DNA of 64,000 bases from Bradyrhizobium sp. CB1015 (GTDB taxonomy: Bacteria; Pseudomonadota; Alphaproteobacteria; Rhizobiales; Xanthobacteraceae). The DNA is taken from positions 3,720,001 through 3,784,000 of the forward strand of contig NZ_CP104174.1 in NCBI RefSeq assembly GCF_025200925.1. The letters are read 5' to 3'. Below, one piece after another: positions 57,800 through 64,000 of this stretch (position 1 is the first letter of the stretch; every line of letters starts with the position of its first letter). A program made the translations under genes and the position numbers. The notes below the pieces were generated by a model, which ran no database searches, was not told where the DNA came from, and saw only the letters and a list, made by a program, of their open reading frames with translations.

Positions 57800-58117
57800 G
57801 AGCAATCAAGAAAACCGGGTCATTGGCGAGCGTCGTTCGAGCCGTAGCTGCGCTTATAGCAAGGGCGTTACAGGTCAGACACCGGCACCGTGCGATTTGC
57901 GCCAATGCGTTCAACCATGCTCGTATGGTTACCAAACTCTTAAATGCCGGAGGGCGGATATAGCGCGCGGAGAGCGCCTTGCGCGGCGCCATCGTCCGCA
58001 AAGCGCGGGGCAGCGATTTCTGATCCTTAGCTGCAGGAAAACATGGTTCGCAAGGCCGAGCTCGTGCCCTTCGCTCCGATCGTCAGGCCGATCGGGCTTA
58101 AGCGCCAGTGAGGCTGC
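57800..58117. other. Intergenic region with one possible micro-ORF
   Basis: About 320 bases without an established gene. It must hold the promoter of the acyltransferase gene on the minus strand (AT-rich GGTTACCAAACTCTTAAATG near 57924-57943). On the plus strand ATG at 58043 has AGGAAA upstream and opens a 22-codon frame (MVRKAELVPFAPIV...) ending at 58111. Its reality is doubtful. No RNA gene was recognised. Confidence 0.4.
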
Positions 58118-58240
58118 TCAGAGGCGCACCCCGGTCGTCGCAAACGCCTGCGCGGCGGGCTCCTGCATGCGATTGAGGATCATCATCCCGGCAAGCGCGA
58201 TCACCACGGCCGCGACGCAGCCAAGTAAAAAAGCCTTCAT
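58118..58240 (-). CDS. Small single-span membrane peptide, 40 residues
   Basis: A 40-codon frame reading MKAFLLGCVAAVVIALAG followed by MMILNRMQEPAAQAFATTGVRL. GGAGGGAGGCTGAGG just before the ATG (58240) is one of the strongest ribosome sites in the window. Residues 3-22 form a hydrophobic segment, probably an uncleaved membrane anchor, followed by a polar tail of about 18 residues. It is conserved-looking in layout and resembles small unannotated membrane proteins I associate with Bradyrhizobium, but I cannot verify homologues. Its neighbours give no functional clue; it is transcribed alone and points away from the small secreted protein gene. Confidence 0.7.
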   Translation of the reverse strand: MKAFLLGCVAAVVIALAGMMILNRMQEPAAQAFATTGVRL

Positions 58241-58422
58241 CCTCAGCCTCCCTCCATTGGACCAAGCCATCTATACGACAGGGCTTGCGGCGAGCAAGCT
58301 CGACGAGGCGATCGCCGGCCAAGCGGACGATTCCACGAGCTGGCTGTTGCGCTGCACGATCCGGAACCGATGCCGGTCTTGCAAGTTTTCTGCAAGCCTA
58401 ATGAGCGCATCGGAGGCCTTGC

Positions 58423-58683
58423 GTGAAATTACCGAGAACGATCCTGTGCTTCGCAGCACTATGTTTTGTCGAGGGTGCCCTGGCCCAGCCCGCCCAAACC
58501 AACTCGTCGGCGACGCAAACGCCTCCCGAAGCGAAGGGCCAGCTCCAGCCGCAAGGTTGGACGGGCCCGATCAATACCGGCTCGGGTGGTGCGCCGCCCG
58601 AAAGTCCCCAGGGCCAGAGTCCGCCGGGAATGCAGGCCGCGCCGGAGGGGTCATCCAAGACCACGACGGCACCGGCCAAGTAG
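58423..58683 (+). CDS. Small secreted Pro/Gln/Ser-rich hypothetical protein
   Basis: An 86-residue protein with a Sec signal peptide (about 1-21, LPRTILCFAALCFVEGALAQ). The mature part is low in structure and rich in Pro, Gln, Gly, Ser and Thr (TQTPPEAKGQLQPQGW, GQSPPGMQAAPEGSSKTTTAPAK). The start is GTG with CGGAGG at 58411-58416. No catalytic motif is present. It resembles the unstructured periplasmic proteins common in Bradyrhizobium; a function is not known. The WD40-cytochrome gene begins 74 bases later on the same strand. Confidence 0.72.
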   Translation: MKLPRTILCFAALCFVEGALAQPAQTNSSATQTPPEAKGQLQPQGWTGPINTGSGGAPPESPQGQSPPGMQAAPEGSSKTTTAPAK

Positions 58684-58757
58684 ACCGTTTCAGGATATTC
58701 ATTTCCGTTGCCTCTTCTGGCAATCTCGAAAGAGTGAATGTCAGCAGGCGGCCAGGA

Positions 58758-60047
58758 ATGAACAGATCACCTCTGTGCACGAAGGTGGCCGCAGTGCTGT
58801 GGGCCATCCTTGCCGCATCGTCCGTGCAGGCCGACATGGTCGGACACGGTGGCCCAATACGGTCTCTCGCCATTTCGCCCGGTGGCGACAGCCTTCTGTC
58901 CGGCAGCTTCGACACGGCCGTCATCCGCTGGTCGCTCAAGACGGATACCGCTGAGCAAGTGCTGCGGTTTCATGCCGATGGCGTCAATGCCGTGGTTTTT
59001 GTCAAAGACGGCCGCATGATCACGGCCGGCGCGGATGCGCGCATTGCGGTGTGGACGGCGGGCCGGCCGGAGCCGGACCGGGTGCTGGAGGGACATATCG
59101 CACCCATCGCGGCGCTTGCGGTGTCGCCCGATGGGACGCTTCTCGCATCGGCGTCATGGGACCGGACGATACGGCTCTGGTCACTGTCGGACGGCACGTC
59201 CCGCGTGCTCGAAGGGCATACGCAGAACGTCAACGGCGTCGCTTTCCTGCCGGACGGCAGACCAGTCAGCGTCGGCTACGATCTTGCGCTGCGCATCTGG
59301 CGTTTTTCGGATGGCCAGCCTGATATGGTGACGTTGCCGGCCCCGCTGAACGCGGTGGCTGTCGCGCCGGATGGCGAAATCGTCACGGGCGCCGTCGATG
59401 GCAGGCTGCGCATGCTGACCGTGGACGGCAAGGTCAGCGGCGAGGTCGTGGCCAGTCCGACGCCAGTGGTGGCCGTGACGATGTCGGCGGACGGCGCGCT
59501 GATCGCTGCGGCGGGCATCGGCGGCACCGTGGCGATCATCGATCGCAAGTCGCGCAGCCTGCTGCGCACGCTGGTTGGGCCCGGGCTGCCGGTATGGGCG
59601 GTCGCCTTCCTTCCAGATCGCGAGACACTGATGACGGGTGGTGCGGACGGCAGGATCAGGCGCTGGAATGTGCGCACCGGCGATCCCATCGGCTCAGGCC
59701 TGAGCGGCACACCGGCCGACCCGCTTGCGGCCTATGCCGGCGATCATGGCGCCGATGTGTTTCGGGCGTGTGTTGCCTGCCACACGCTCTCGGACAAGGA
59801 GGTTCAGCGTGCGGGTCCCACACTTGCGGGACTTTACGGCCGCAAGATCGCTTCGCTGCCGGGATATCGCTTTTCCGATGCGCTGAAGACGATGGACATC
59901 GTCTGGACGCCGGAGACCGTCGCTCGTTTGTTCGAAGTCGGGCCGAATGCCTACACCCCCGGCACCAAGATGCCGGAGCAGCGCATCGGCTCGGCCGAGG
60001 ACCGGCGCGCACTCACCGAGTTTCTGGGCCGCGCCACGTCGCGCTAA
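58758..60047 (+). CDS. WD40 beta-propeller fused to a cytochrome c domain
   Basis: A 429-residue exported protein. Residues 1-25 are a Sec signal (VLWAILAASSVQA). Residues 28-310 form about seven WD40 blades, each with the S-P-D-G and I-R-x-W pattern (SPGGDSLLSGSFDTAVIRW, SPDGTLLASASWDRTIRLW). Residues 325-425 are a class I cytochrome c domain with the haem motif C338-V-A-C-H342 and a probable axial Met405 (GTKMPEQRI). Haem attachment implies a periplasmic location. ATG at 58758 is chosen; GTG at 58734 would add eight residues. The propeller may bind a partner while the cytochrome carries electrons. Its redox partner is unknown. Confidence 0.88.
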   Translation: MNRSPLCTKVAAVLWAILAASSVQADMVGHGGPIRSLAISPGGDSLLSGSFDTAVIRWSLKTDTAEQVLRFHADGVNAVVFVKDGRMITAGADARIAVWTAGRPEPDRVLEGHIAPIAALAVSPDGTLLASASWDRTIRLWSLSDGTSRVLEGHTQNVNGVAFLPDGRPVSVGYDLALRIWRFSDGQPDMVTLPAPLNAVAVAPDGEIVTGAVDGRLRMLTVDGKVSGEVVASPTPVVAVTMSADGALIAAAGIGGTVAIIDRKSRSLLRTLVGPGLPVWAVAFLPDRETLMTGGADGRIRRWNVRTGDPIGSGLSGTPADPLAAYAGDHGADVFRACVACHTLSDKEVQRAGPTLAGLYGRKIASLPGYRFSDALKTMDIVWTPETVARLFEVGPNAYTPGTKMPEQRIGSAEDRRALTEFLGRATSR

Positions 60048-60048
60048 A

Positions 60049-60093
60049 GCATGATCCGGAAAAGTGCGAAGCGGTTTTCCGCAAAGATCATGC
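60049..60093. repeat. Nested hairpin repeat after the WD40-cytochrome gene
   Basis: GCATGATC (60049-60056) pairs with GATCATGC (60086-60093), and inside them CGGAAAA (60057-60063) pairs with TTTTCCG (60075-60081). The AAGCATGATCCGGAAAAGTG pattern is one I recognise as a frequent intergenic repeat in Bradyrhizobium-type genomes. It starts two bases after the stop codon and probably stabilises or ends the transcript. Confidence 0.8.
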
Positions 60094-60106
60094 GTAAACC
60101 GCAATC

Positions 60107-60147
60107 TAAAGCGCGATGACGGTTCATCCAAATCTCATCGCGCTTTA
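60107..60147. repeat. Palindromic repeat (copy 2)
   Basis: TAAAGCGCGATGA (60107-60119) and TCATCGCGCTTTA (60135-60147) form a perfect 13-pair stem with a 15-base loop. The arms are the same as those at 50661-50707, and the loops are similar (TTCATCC in both). Like copy 1 it lies between convergent genes. Confidence 0.85.
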
Positions 60148-60256
60148 CCGGCCGCTTAGATCGAGTCCCAATTGTCCATGTCGACAGAGCTGTGATCAAA
60201 CGAGACATGTGATGCTTCGTGGTTTCCGACCCCGCGAAGATGTCTGTTCGTCGTGT

Positions 60257-62341
60257 TTAGTCCTTGCCTTTGCGTTCGCGGAGATAATCATCTGTCGTTC
60301 GCGGCGGCGTTCGTTCCGGAACGCCCTTGAACGGATCGAATTGCTGCTCGCTCATGACCACGACGCGGCAGTCTGCGCACATCCTGAGCGCCTCGATCCG
60401 CTTGTCGCCGGCCGGGTACATCCAGTGCCGGCCTTCGAGTTTGGCAGCGATGCGGTCGATCGTGCTCTTGACGCCGAAGGGCGTGCCGCAGCGGACACAG
60501 AGCGCGGGCTCCTCTTCCTTGATCACAACGGCGGGCGCGCGCGCCGCGCGGAAATCGATCTGCGGCTTGAGGCTGATGACCTTTTCCGGACAGGTGCTCT
60601 GGCACAGGCCGCACTGCACGCAGGCATCCTCGATGAATTTCAGCACCGGCCGCTCGGGATCGTCGCGCAGTGCGCCGGTCGGGCAGGCCGAGACGCAGGA
60701 GAGGCACAGCGTGCAGCCATCGGTGTCGACGCTGATCGCGCCGACCGGCGCGCCTTGCGGCAGCGCGATGACGTCGACCGGCTGCGGCGCCAGCCGGTGC
60801 AATTCGCTCAGGGCGAACCGCAACAGATCGCGCCGCTTGCCGACGGTCTTGAAGGTCGCCGGCGCCGCGATTGCGGCGAGCGTGCCGATCCCGGTCAAAT
60901 GCTCCCCGAGCGCGTCGGGATCATCGGTTTCGATGGTGGCGAGGCGACGGCCCGCAAATCCAAGGCCGCCGAGAATCGCGTCGGCCATCGCGATGGTCTG
61001 CGTCAATCCGGTAACGTCGTGGCACGGCTTGCCACGGAGCAGGAAGCGCACGGCGGAGACGCCATAGGCGAAGGCGCCGACGATCGCCTCCAGCCCGAGC
61101 TGCGTGAGCTCGTTGACCGCAAAGGGAAGCACGTTCGCCGGCAGGCCGTCGCCATGCCGCGCGAGTGCGTCGATCAGCGGCGTGCCGTGCGGGCTGTCAT
61201 GGAAGAGCAGCACCGCATCCGCACCACCGGCCTCGCGATAGGCGAGCAGCATGGCGCGAAGCCTCTGGAGCTGCGTATCGGCGGGCGGCAGCGCGTAGGA
61301 GACCGCGCCGGTCGGGCAGGCCGCCGCGCATTGGCCGCAGCCCGCGCAGATGTTCGGATCGATTGCGACGTGGTCGCCGACCGGCGTGATCGCCCCGGTC
61401 GGGCAAAGATCGAGACAGCGATGGCAGCCCGTGCGCTTCGAGCGCGAATGGGCGCAAAGCGCGGGCGCAACCTCGACATATCTGGGCTTGTCGAAGCTGC
61501 CGACGAGATCGCGCGCGGTCAGCACGGCGCGCAGCACCGCGGCGGGATCTTTCGCGTCGGCGCGGAGATAGCCGTCGCGCAGGTCGTGGGCGGGAAACAG
61601 TGGCGGACCGCCGGAAAGATCGAGCACGATATCGCAGCGCGAGGTGACACCGCTTCGCGGCGGATCGAATAGGAAGCGATCGCGCGAGGAAGGGCGGGGA
61701 CGCGCATAGTCGTCGATTGCAAGCTCGAACGCGCCGAAATGTCCCTTCGCGGAGCGGATCGTGCCCTTGACGATCGGGAACACCGTTGCCGCCGGCGGCA
61801 CTGCGTCATCGAGCTGCTTCAGCATCACGGTGACGTCGAGGTGATCGGCAAGCAGGCGGCCGGCCTCAATCGCGGCCTCATCGCGCCCGTAGATCAGGAT
61901 GATGCCCTCGCTCGACAAAGTGACGAGCGGATAGTCCGGGGTGGGGATGGAGGCGGATGCGAGCAGGGCCGCCATTTTTGGCCCGGCGCGTGCGCCGTCG
62001 CGGGACCAGCCGGCCGTTTCGCGTATATTGACGAAGCTGATCGCGTCAGGCCGCTCGCCGGCCTCGTCCGAAAACTGCGCTGCCTGCTGCGTGCAGGCGA
62101 CCGTCAACACGCCTTCTGTCGCGGCCATCTTGCGGAAATGATCGAGCTCCGCCCCGCAGAGGTGGCGAAAGCTTTTGACCTCGCTGCTCGGGCATCCACG
62201 CCGGATCGCAGCCACGTCGAGGGGCATCGTGTCTTCGCACGAGCAGATCAGGATGGTCTTCGACGGCCGCTCCAGGTTAACCTCTCCGCCATTCGGACGC
62301 CGACGACGGACTCGCGCCGGCCCTTCGCCTCGTATAGACAT
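60257..62341 (-). CDS. Large 4Fe-4S polyferredoxin with HdrA-like N-terminus
   Basis: A 694-residue iron-sulfur protein. The N-terminal 130 residues (ILICSCEDTM at 30-39, LCGAE at 61, VACTQQAAQF near 81, FVNIRETAGWSRDGA near 103) follow the cysteine pattern of HdrA-type subunits. Two ferredoxin modules follow. Module one has C296-x9-C306-x2-C309-x3-C313 and C332-x2-C335-x2-C338-x3-C342. Module two has C543/546/549/553 and C574/577/580/584. A C-terminal C615-x2-C618 ... C655-x2-C658 may bind zinc or iron. That gives at least four 4Fe-4S clusters. No FAD motif is seen. It probably relays electrons for a redox enzyme encoded beyond the window; formate dehydrogenase is my guess from memory of similar loci. 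Confidence 0.85.
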   Translation of the reverse strand: MSIRGEGPARVRRRRPNGGEVNLERPSKTILICSCEDTMPLDVAAIRRGCPSSEVKSFRHLCGAELDHFRKMAATEGVLTVACTQQAAQFSDEAGERPDAISFVNIRETAGWSRDGARAGPKMAALLASASIPTPDYPLVTLSSEGIILIYGRDEAAIEAGRLLADHLDVTVMLKQLDDAVPPAATVFPIVKGTIRSAKGHFGAFELAIDDYARPRPSSRDRFLFDPPRSGVTSRCDIVLDLSGGPPLFPAHDLRDGYLRADAKDPAAVLRAVLTARDLVGSFDKPRYVEVAPALCAHSRSKRTGCHRCLDLCPTGAITPVGDHVAIDPNICAGCGQCAAACPTGAVSYALPPADTQLQRLRAMLLAYREAGGADAVLLFHDSPHGTPLIDALARHGDGLPANVLPFAVNELTQLGLEAIVGAFAYGVSAVRFLLRGKPCHDVTGLTQTIAMADAILGGLGFAGRRLATIETDDPDALGEHLTGIGTLAAIAAPATFKTVGKRRDLLRFALSELHRLAPQPVDVIALPQGAPVGAISVDTDGCTLCLSCVSACPTGALRDDPERPVLKFIEDACVQCGLCQSTCPEKVISLKPQIDFRAARAPAVVIKEEEPALCVRCGTPFGVKSTIDRIAAKLEGRHWMYPAGDKRIEALRMCADCRVVVMSEQQFDPFKGVPERTPPRTTDDYLRERKGKD

Positions 62342-62391
62342 TATCCATCGGGAAGAAAAGGAAAGCGGAGGACGGCCTGCCGTCGATCCCA

Positions 62392-63132
62392 GTGAGCCAT
62401 GTTTCCGCGGCGGAACTTATCCACCTGCCGCCGCCGTTCACATTGGTGCGGTTGCGCGAGAGCGGCGACGCTTTTGCCCATGCATGCCGCATCGCACCGG
62501 AGAGCGGCGCCGGAACGCTCGTCTATGTCGGACGCTTTGACCTCGCCGAGTTCGCCGTGGTGCTCGAGCCGGCCGAGCCGTTGCGCAGCGCGCGGCGCGC
62601 GTTCTACGCAGGCATGGTTGCGCTGACCGATGCGCTTCGCGCCTATGCACCGCCGAGCAAGCCGATCACGATCGGCTGGCCGGATGCGGTCAGGATCGAC
62701 GGGGGGCTGGTCGGCGGCGGACGGTTGGGGTGGCTTTCCGGAGCCGACGAGGACGCGCCGCCACCCTGGCTGGTGTTCGGCGCCATGATACGGACGGTTG
62801 CCATGAACGATGACGATCCAGGCGTCCACCCGCTGGCCTCGGCGCTCGACCAGGAAGGCTTTGGCGAGGCGGGCGCGGCGCAGATCACGGAGAGCTTCGC
62901 CCGGCACCTGATGCTGGCGCTGGACGGCTGGCGGGTCGACGGCTTCGACAGTGTCGCGCGCGACTATCTCACGCGGATGCCGCGTGAAAGGCAGACGGTG
63001 CAGCGCATCGATGATTGCGGCGACCTCCTGACGCGCCGCATCGGGACGGATAGGATCGAACGAAGCCACCTCGTTCGGGCGCTTGCGATCCCGTCCTGGC
63101 TCGATCCGGCCCACGGAGGACCGCGCCTGTGA
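62392..63132 (+). CDS. Biotin/lipoate protein ligase-like protein, probably inactive
   Basis: A 246-residue protein whose first 150 residues follow the BirA/LplA fold. TIGWPDAVRIDGGLVGGGRLGW near 93-114 aligns with the BirA stretch that reads KWPND...KLAG, and PPWLVFGAMIR with the V-G-I-G-I-N strand. In this alignment the catalytic lysines are replaced (Gly95 and Leu106), and the G-R-G-R-R-G-R loop is replaced by GAGTLVYVGRFD (40-50). It should therefore bind a lipoyl or biotinyl group or a protein without adenylating it. The start is GTG at 62392. It is divergent from the polyferredoxin gene with 50 bases between starts, and overlaps the next gene by four bases. Confidence 0.72.
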   Translation: MSHVSAAELIHLPPPFTLVRLRESGDAFAHACRIAPESGAGTLVYVGRFDLAEFAVVLEPAEPLRSARRAFYAGMVALTDALRAYAPPSKPITIGWPDAVRIDGGLVGGGRLGWLSGADEDAPPPWLVFGAMIRTVAMNDDDPGVHPLASALDQEGFGEAGAAQITESFARHLMLALDGWRVDGFDSVARDYLTRMPRERQTVQRIDDCGDLLTRRIGTDRIERSHLVRALAIPSWLDPAHGGPRL

Positions 63133-63668
63133 AGCTCCTGCGTACAATCGCGCTCGATCCCTCCGACACCTTCGTGTTCGACGTGGCGGCGGAGCCGGGC
63201 GAATGGGCCGTCTCCGGCGCTTTCCGCTTCTGGGATTGCGATGGCGCGAAGCTCGAGGGCAAGGCGCGCGCGGCGTTTCGCGGTGGTTTCCTCGGGGTGC
63301 AATCCTGGGGTTGGTCGACCCTGGCGCAGATCGTTCCGGCGACCGCAGACGATTACCACGGGGTGGTCGATCTCCTGGCGAGGCAATTGGTCGATCGTTT
63401 CGGCGCGCCGGACATGGCGGCAGCGAAAGCGGCCGCGGAAGAGGAGGTCGCTTTCGCCCAGTCGCTCTGCAGCCATCCCATCAGCTCGCTTATTGCAGTG
63501 CACCGCACGTCCAGCGACGGTGAGGTCCGCGAGTCCTTCCGCCGGCTGCAGCTCCGGGAGGGGCAGGGGCATGGCAAGGCGTTCTCCTTCATGGAGATGG
63601 AGGACGACGTCCAGCCGGACGGCGATCTCAGGCTTGCGGAACTCGGCCGGGAGCCGACCGTCAGATGA
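63129..63668 (+). CDS. DUF6505-like hypothetical protein
   Basis: A 179-residue soluble protein without signal or membrane segment. It opens LLRTIALDPSDTFVFDVAAEPGEWAVSGAFRFW and contains FRGGFLGVQSWGWSTLAQIV, a Trp/Gly-rich block that looks conserved. An acidic Ala/Glu-rich helix follows (AAAKAAAEEEVAFAQSLC) around residue 97-114. I recognise the sequence as the DUF6505 type from memory, without a database check. The GTG start overlaps the upstream stop and its own stop overlaps the next ATG, so the three plus-strand genes are co-translated. A function is unknown; the linked polyferredoxin suggests an accessory role in a metalloenzyme system. Confidence 0.75.
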   Translation: MKLLRTIALDPSDTFVFDVAAEPGEWAVSGAFRFWDCDGAKLEGKARAAFRGGFLGVQSWGWSTLAQIVPATADDYHGVVDLLARQLVDRFGAPDMAAAKAAAEEEVAFAQSLCSHPISSLIAVHRTSSDGEVRESFRRLQLREGQGHGKAFSFMEMEDDVQPDGDLRLAELGREPTVR

Positions 63669-64000
63669 ACGATTTCTGGATCGCCTGTGGTCATCACCTG
63701 CTCGATCGCGACGAGGGCGGCGGGCTGCGCGTCACCGACGAATTTCTCAAAGCCTATTTTGCACGTCCCGAGCTGATGCCGCCGGACGAGGCGTGCCCGG
63801 TCGAACGCCGGCTGCACCGCGAATTGCTCGCCGACCCGCGCCAGGCGGTCAGCGCCGGCGAGATCGCAGGGATCGTCGATGCGGACGCCCGGGAAAATTG
63901 GCAGTTCGTGCTGGCGTTTCGCGATCTTCTGCTGCGGCATCCGACGCTCGAAGCCGCTTATCTTGCCTGGGTGCGCTCAGGGGCGAACGATCTGCCGCCG
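63665..64000 (+). CDS. DUF6352-like hypothetical protein, 5' part
   Basis: The first 112 codons run off the right edge. The protein begins MNDFWIACGHHLLDRDEGGGL and continues VTDEFLKAYFARPELMPPDEACPVERRLH. The F-W-x-A-C-G-H-H-L-L start is distinctive and I associate it with DUF6352, from memory. His10, His11 and Cys8 lie close together and could bind a metal. The ATG overlaps the upstream TGA. The gene is linked to the polyferredoxin and ligase-like genes and is likely part of the same accessory set; the reaction is unknown. Confidence 0.75.
   Translation, partial: MNDFWIACGHHLLDRDEGGGLRVTDEFLKAYFARPELMPPDEACPVERRLHRELLADPRQAVSAGEIAGIVDADARENWQFVLAFRDLLLRHPTLEAAYLAWVRSGANDLPP

Noticed and set aside
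57702..58757. Upstream extension of the WD40-cytochrome frame by 352 codons
   Set aside because: The extension crosses the acyltransferase start, the 40-residue peptide gene and the small secreted protein gene in other frames, and it would bury the clear signal peptide that starts at 58758.

Overview
The window is high-GC, densely coded DNA with long co-directional operons, four-base ATGA/GTGA/TTGA overlaps, aerobic-type cobalamin genes, many ABC importers for organic nutrients and short palindromic intergenic repeats. This is the style of a soil or plant-associated Rhizobiales chromosome. Bradyrhizobium or a close relative is the best guess, inferred from gene content and not proven. I see no rRNA, tRNA, CRISPR array, insertion sequence or prophage.

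Layout. (1) 1-8082, cobalamin region: the 3' end of cobA; a B12 riboswitch and a CbiM-like cobalt permease; cobF and cobT; a convergent CobC-like phosphatase; a second B12 riboswitch driving a TonB-dependent receptor and a PepSY membrane protein. (2) 8083-22243, hydantoin/amide catabolism: hyuA-hyuB, a class III aminotransferase, an acyl-CoA ligase, an N-carbamoyl-D-amino-acid hydrolase-like nitrilase, a flavin reductase, a divergent hydantoin racemase, a D-hydantoinase/dihydropyrimidinase, an epimerase, an SDR and a two-Rossmann flavoprotein. (3) 22363-33193: two complete peptide-type (Dpp/Opp) ABC importers, probably serving region 2; a 145-bp palindromic repeat follows them. (4) 33461-44337, minus strand: one long operon of Dabb protein, maleylacetate reductase, amidohydrolase, beta-hydroxyacid dehydrogenase, hydroxyquinol 1,2-dioxygenase, FAD-linked oxidase, a complete ribose-type (CUT2) importer and a YciI protein. 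It funnels an unknown substrate into hydroxyquinol, maleylacetate and 3-oxoadipate. (5) 44444-50570, plus strand: a LysR regulator, a xylulokinase and a second CUT2 importer. (6) 50702-57799: a surface-glycan cluster with a GINT1-like glycosyltransferase, a GT4 glycosyltransferase, a Wzx-like flippase, a flavoprotein and a CelD/FemAB-type acyltransferase. (7) 58118-60147: a 40-residue membrane peptide, a small secreted protein, a WD40-cytochrome c fusion and two palindromic repeats. (8) 60257-64000: a large HdrA-like polyferredoxin divergent from a degenerate biotin/lipoate-ligase-like protein and two DUF proteins, probably accessory to a redox enzyme beyond the window.

The least explained systems are the hydantoin island with two mechanistically different ring-opening enzymes, the hydroxyquinol operon with a sugar-type importer and no hydroxylase, and the polyferredoxin plus pseudo-ligase cluster at the right edge.
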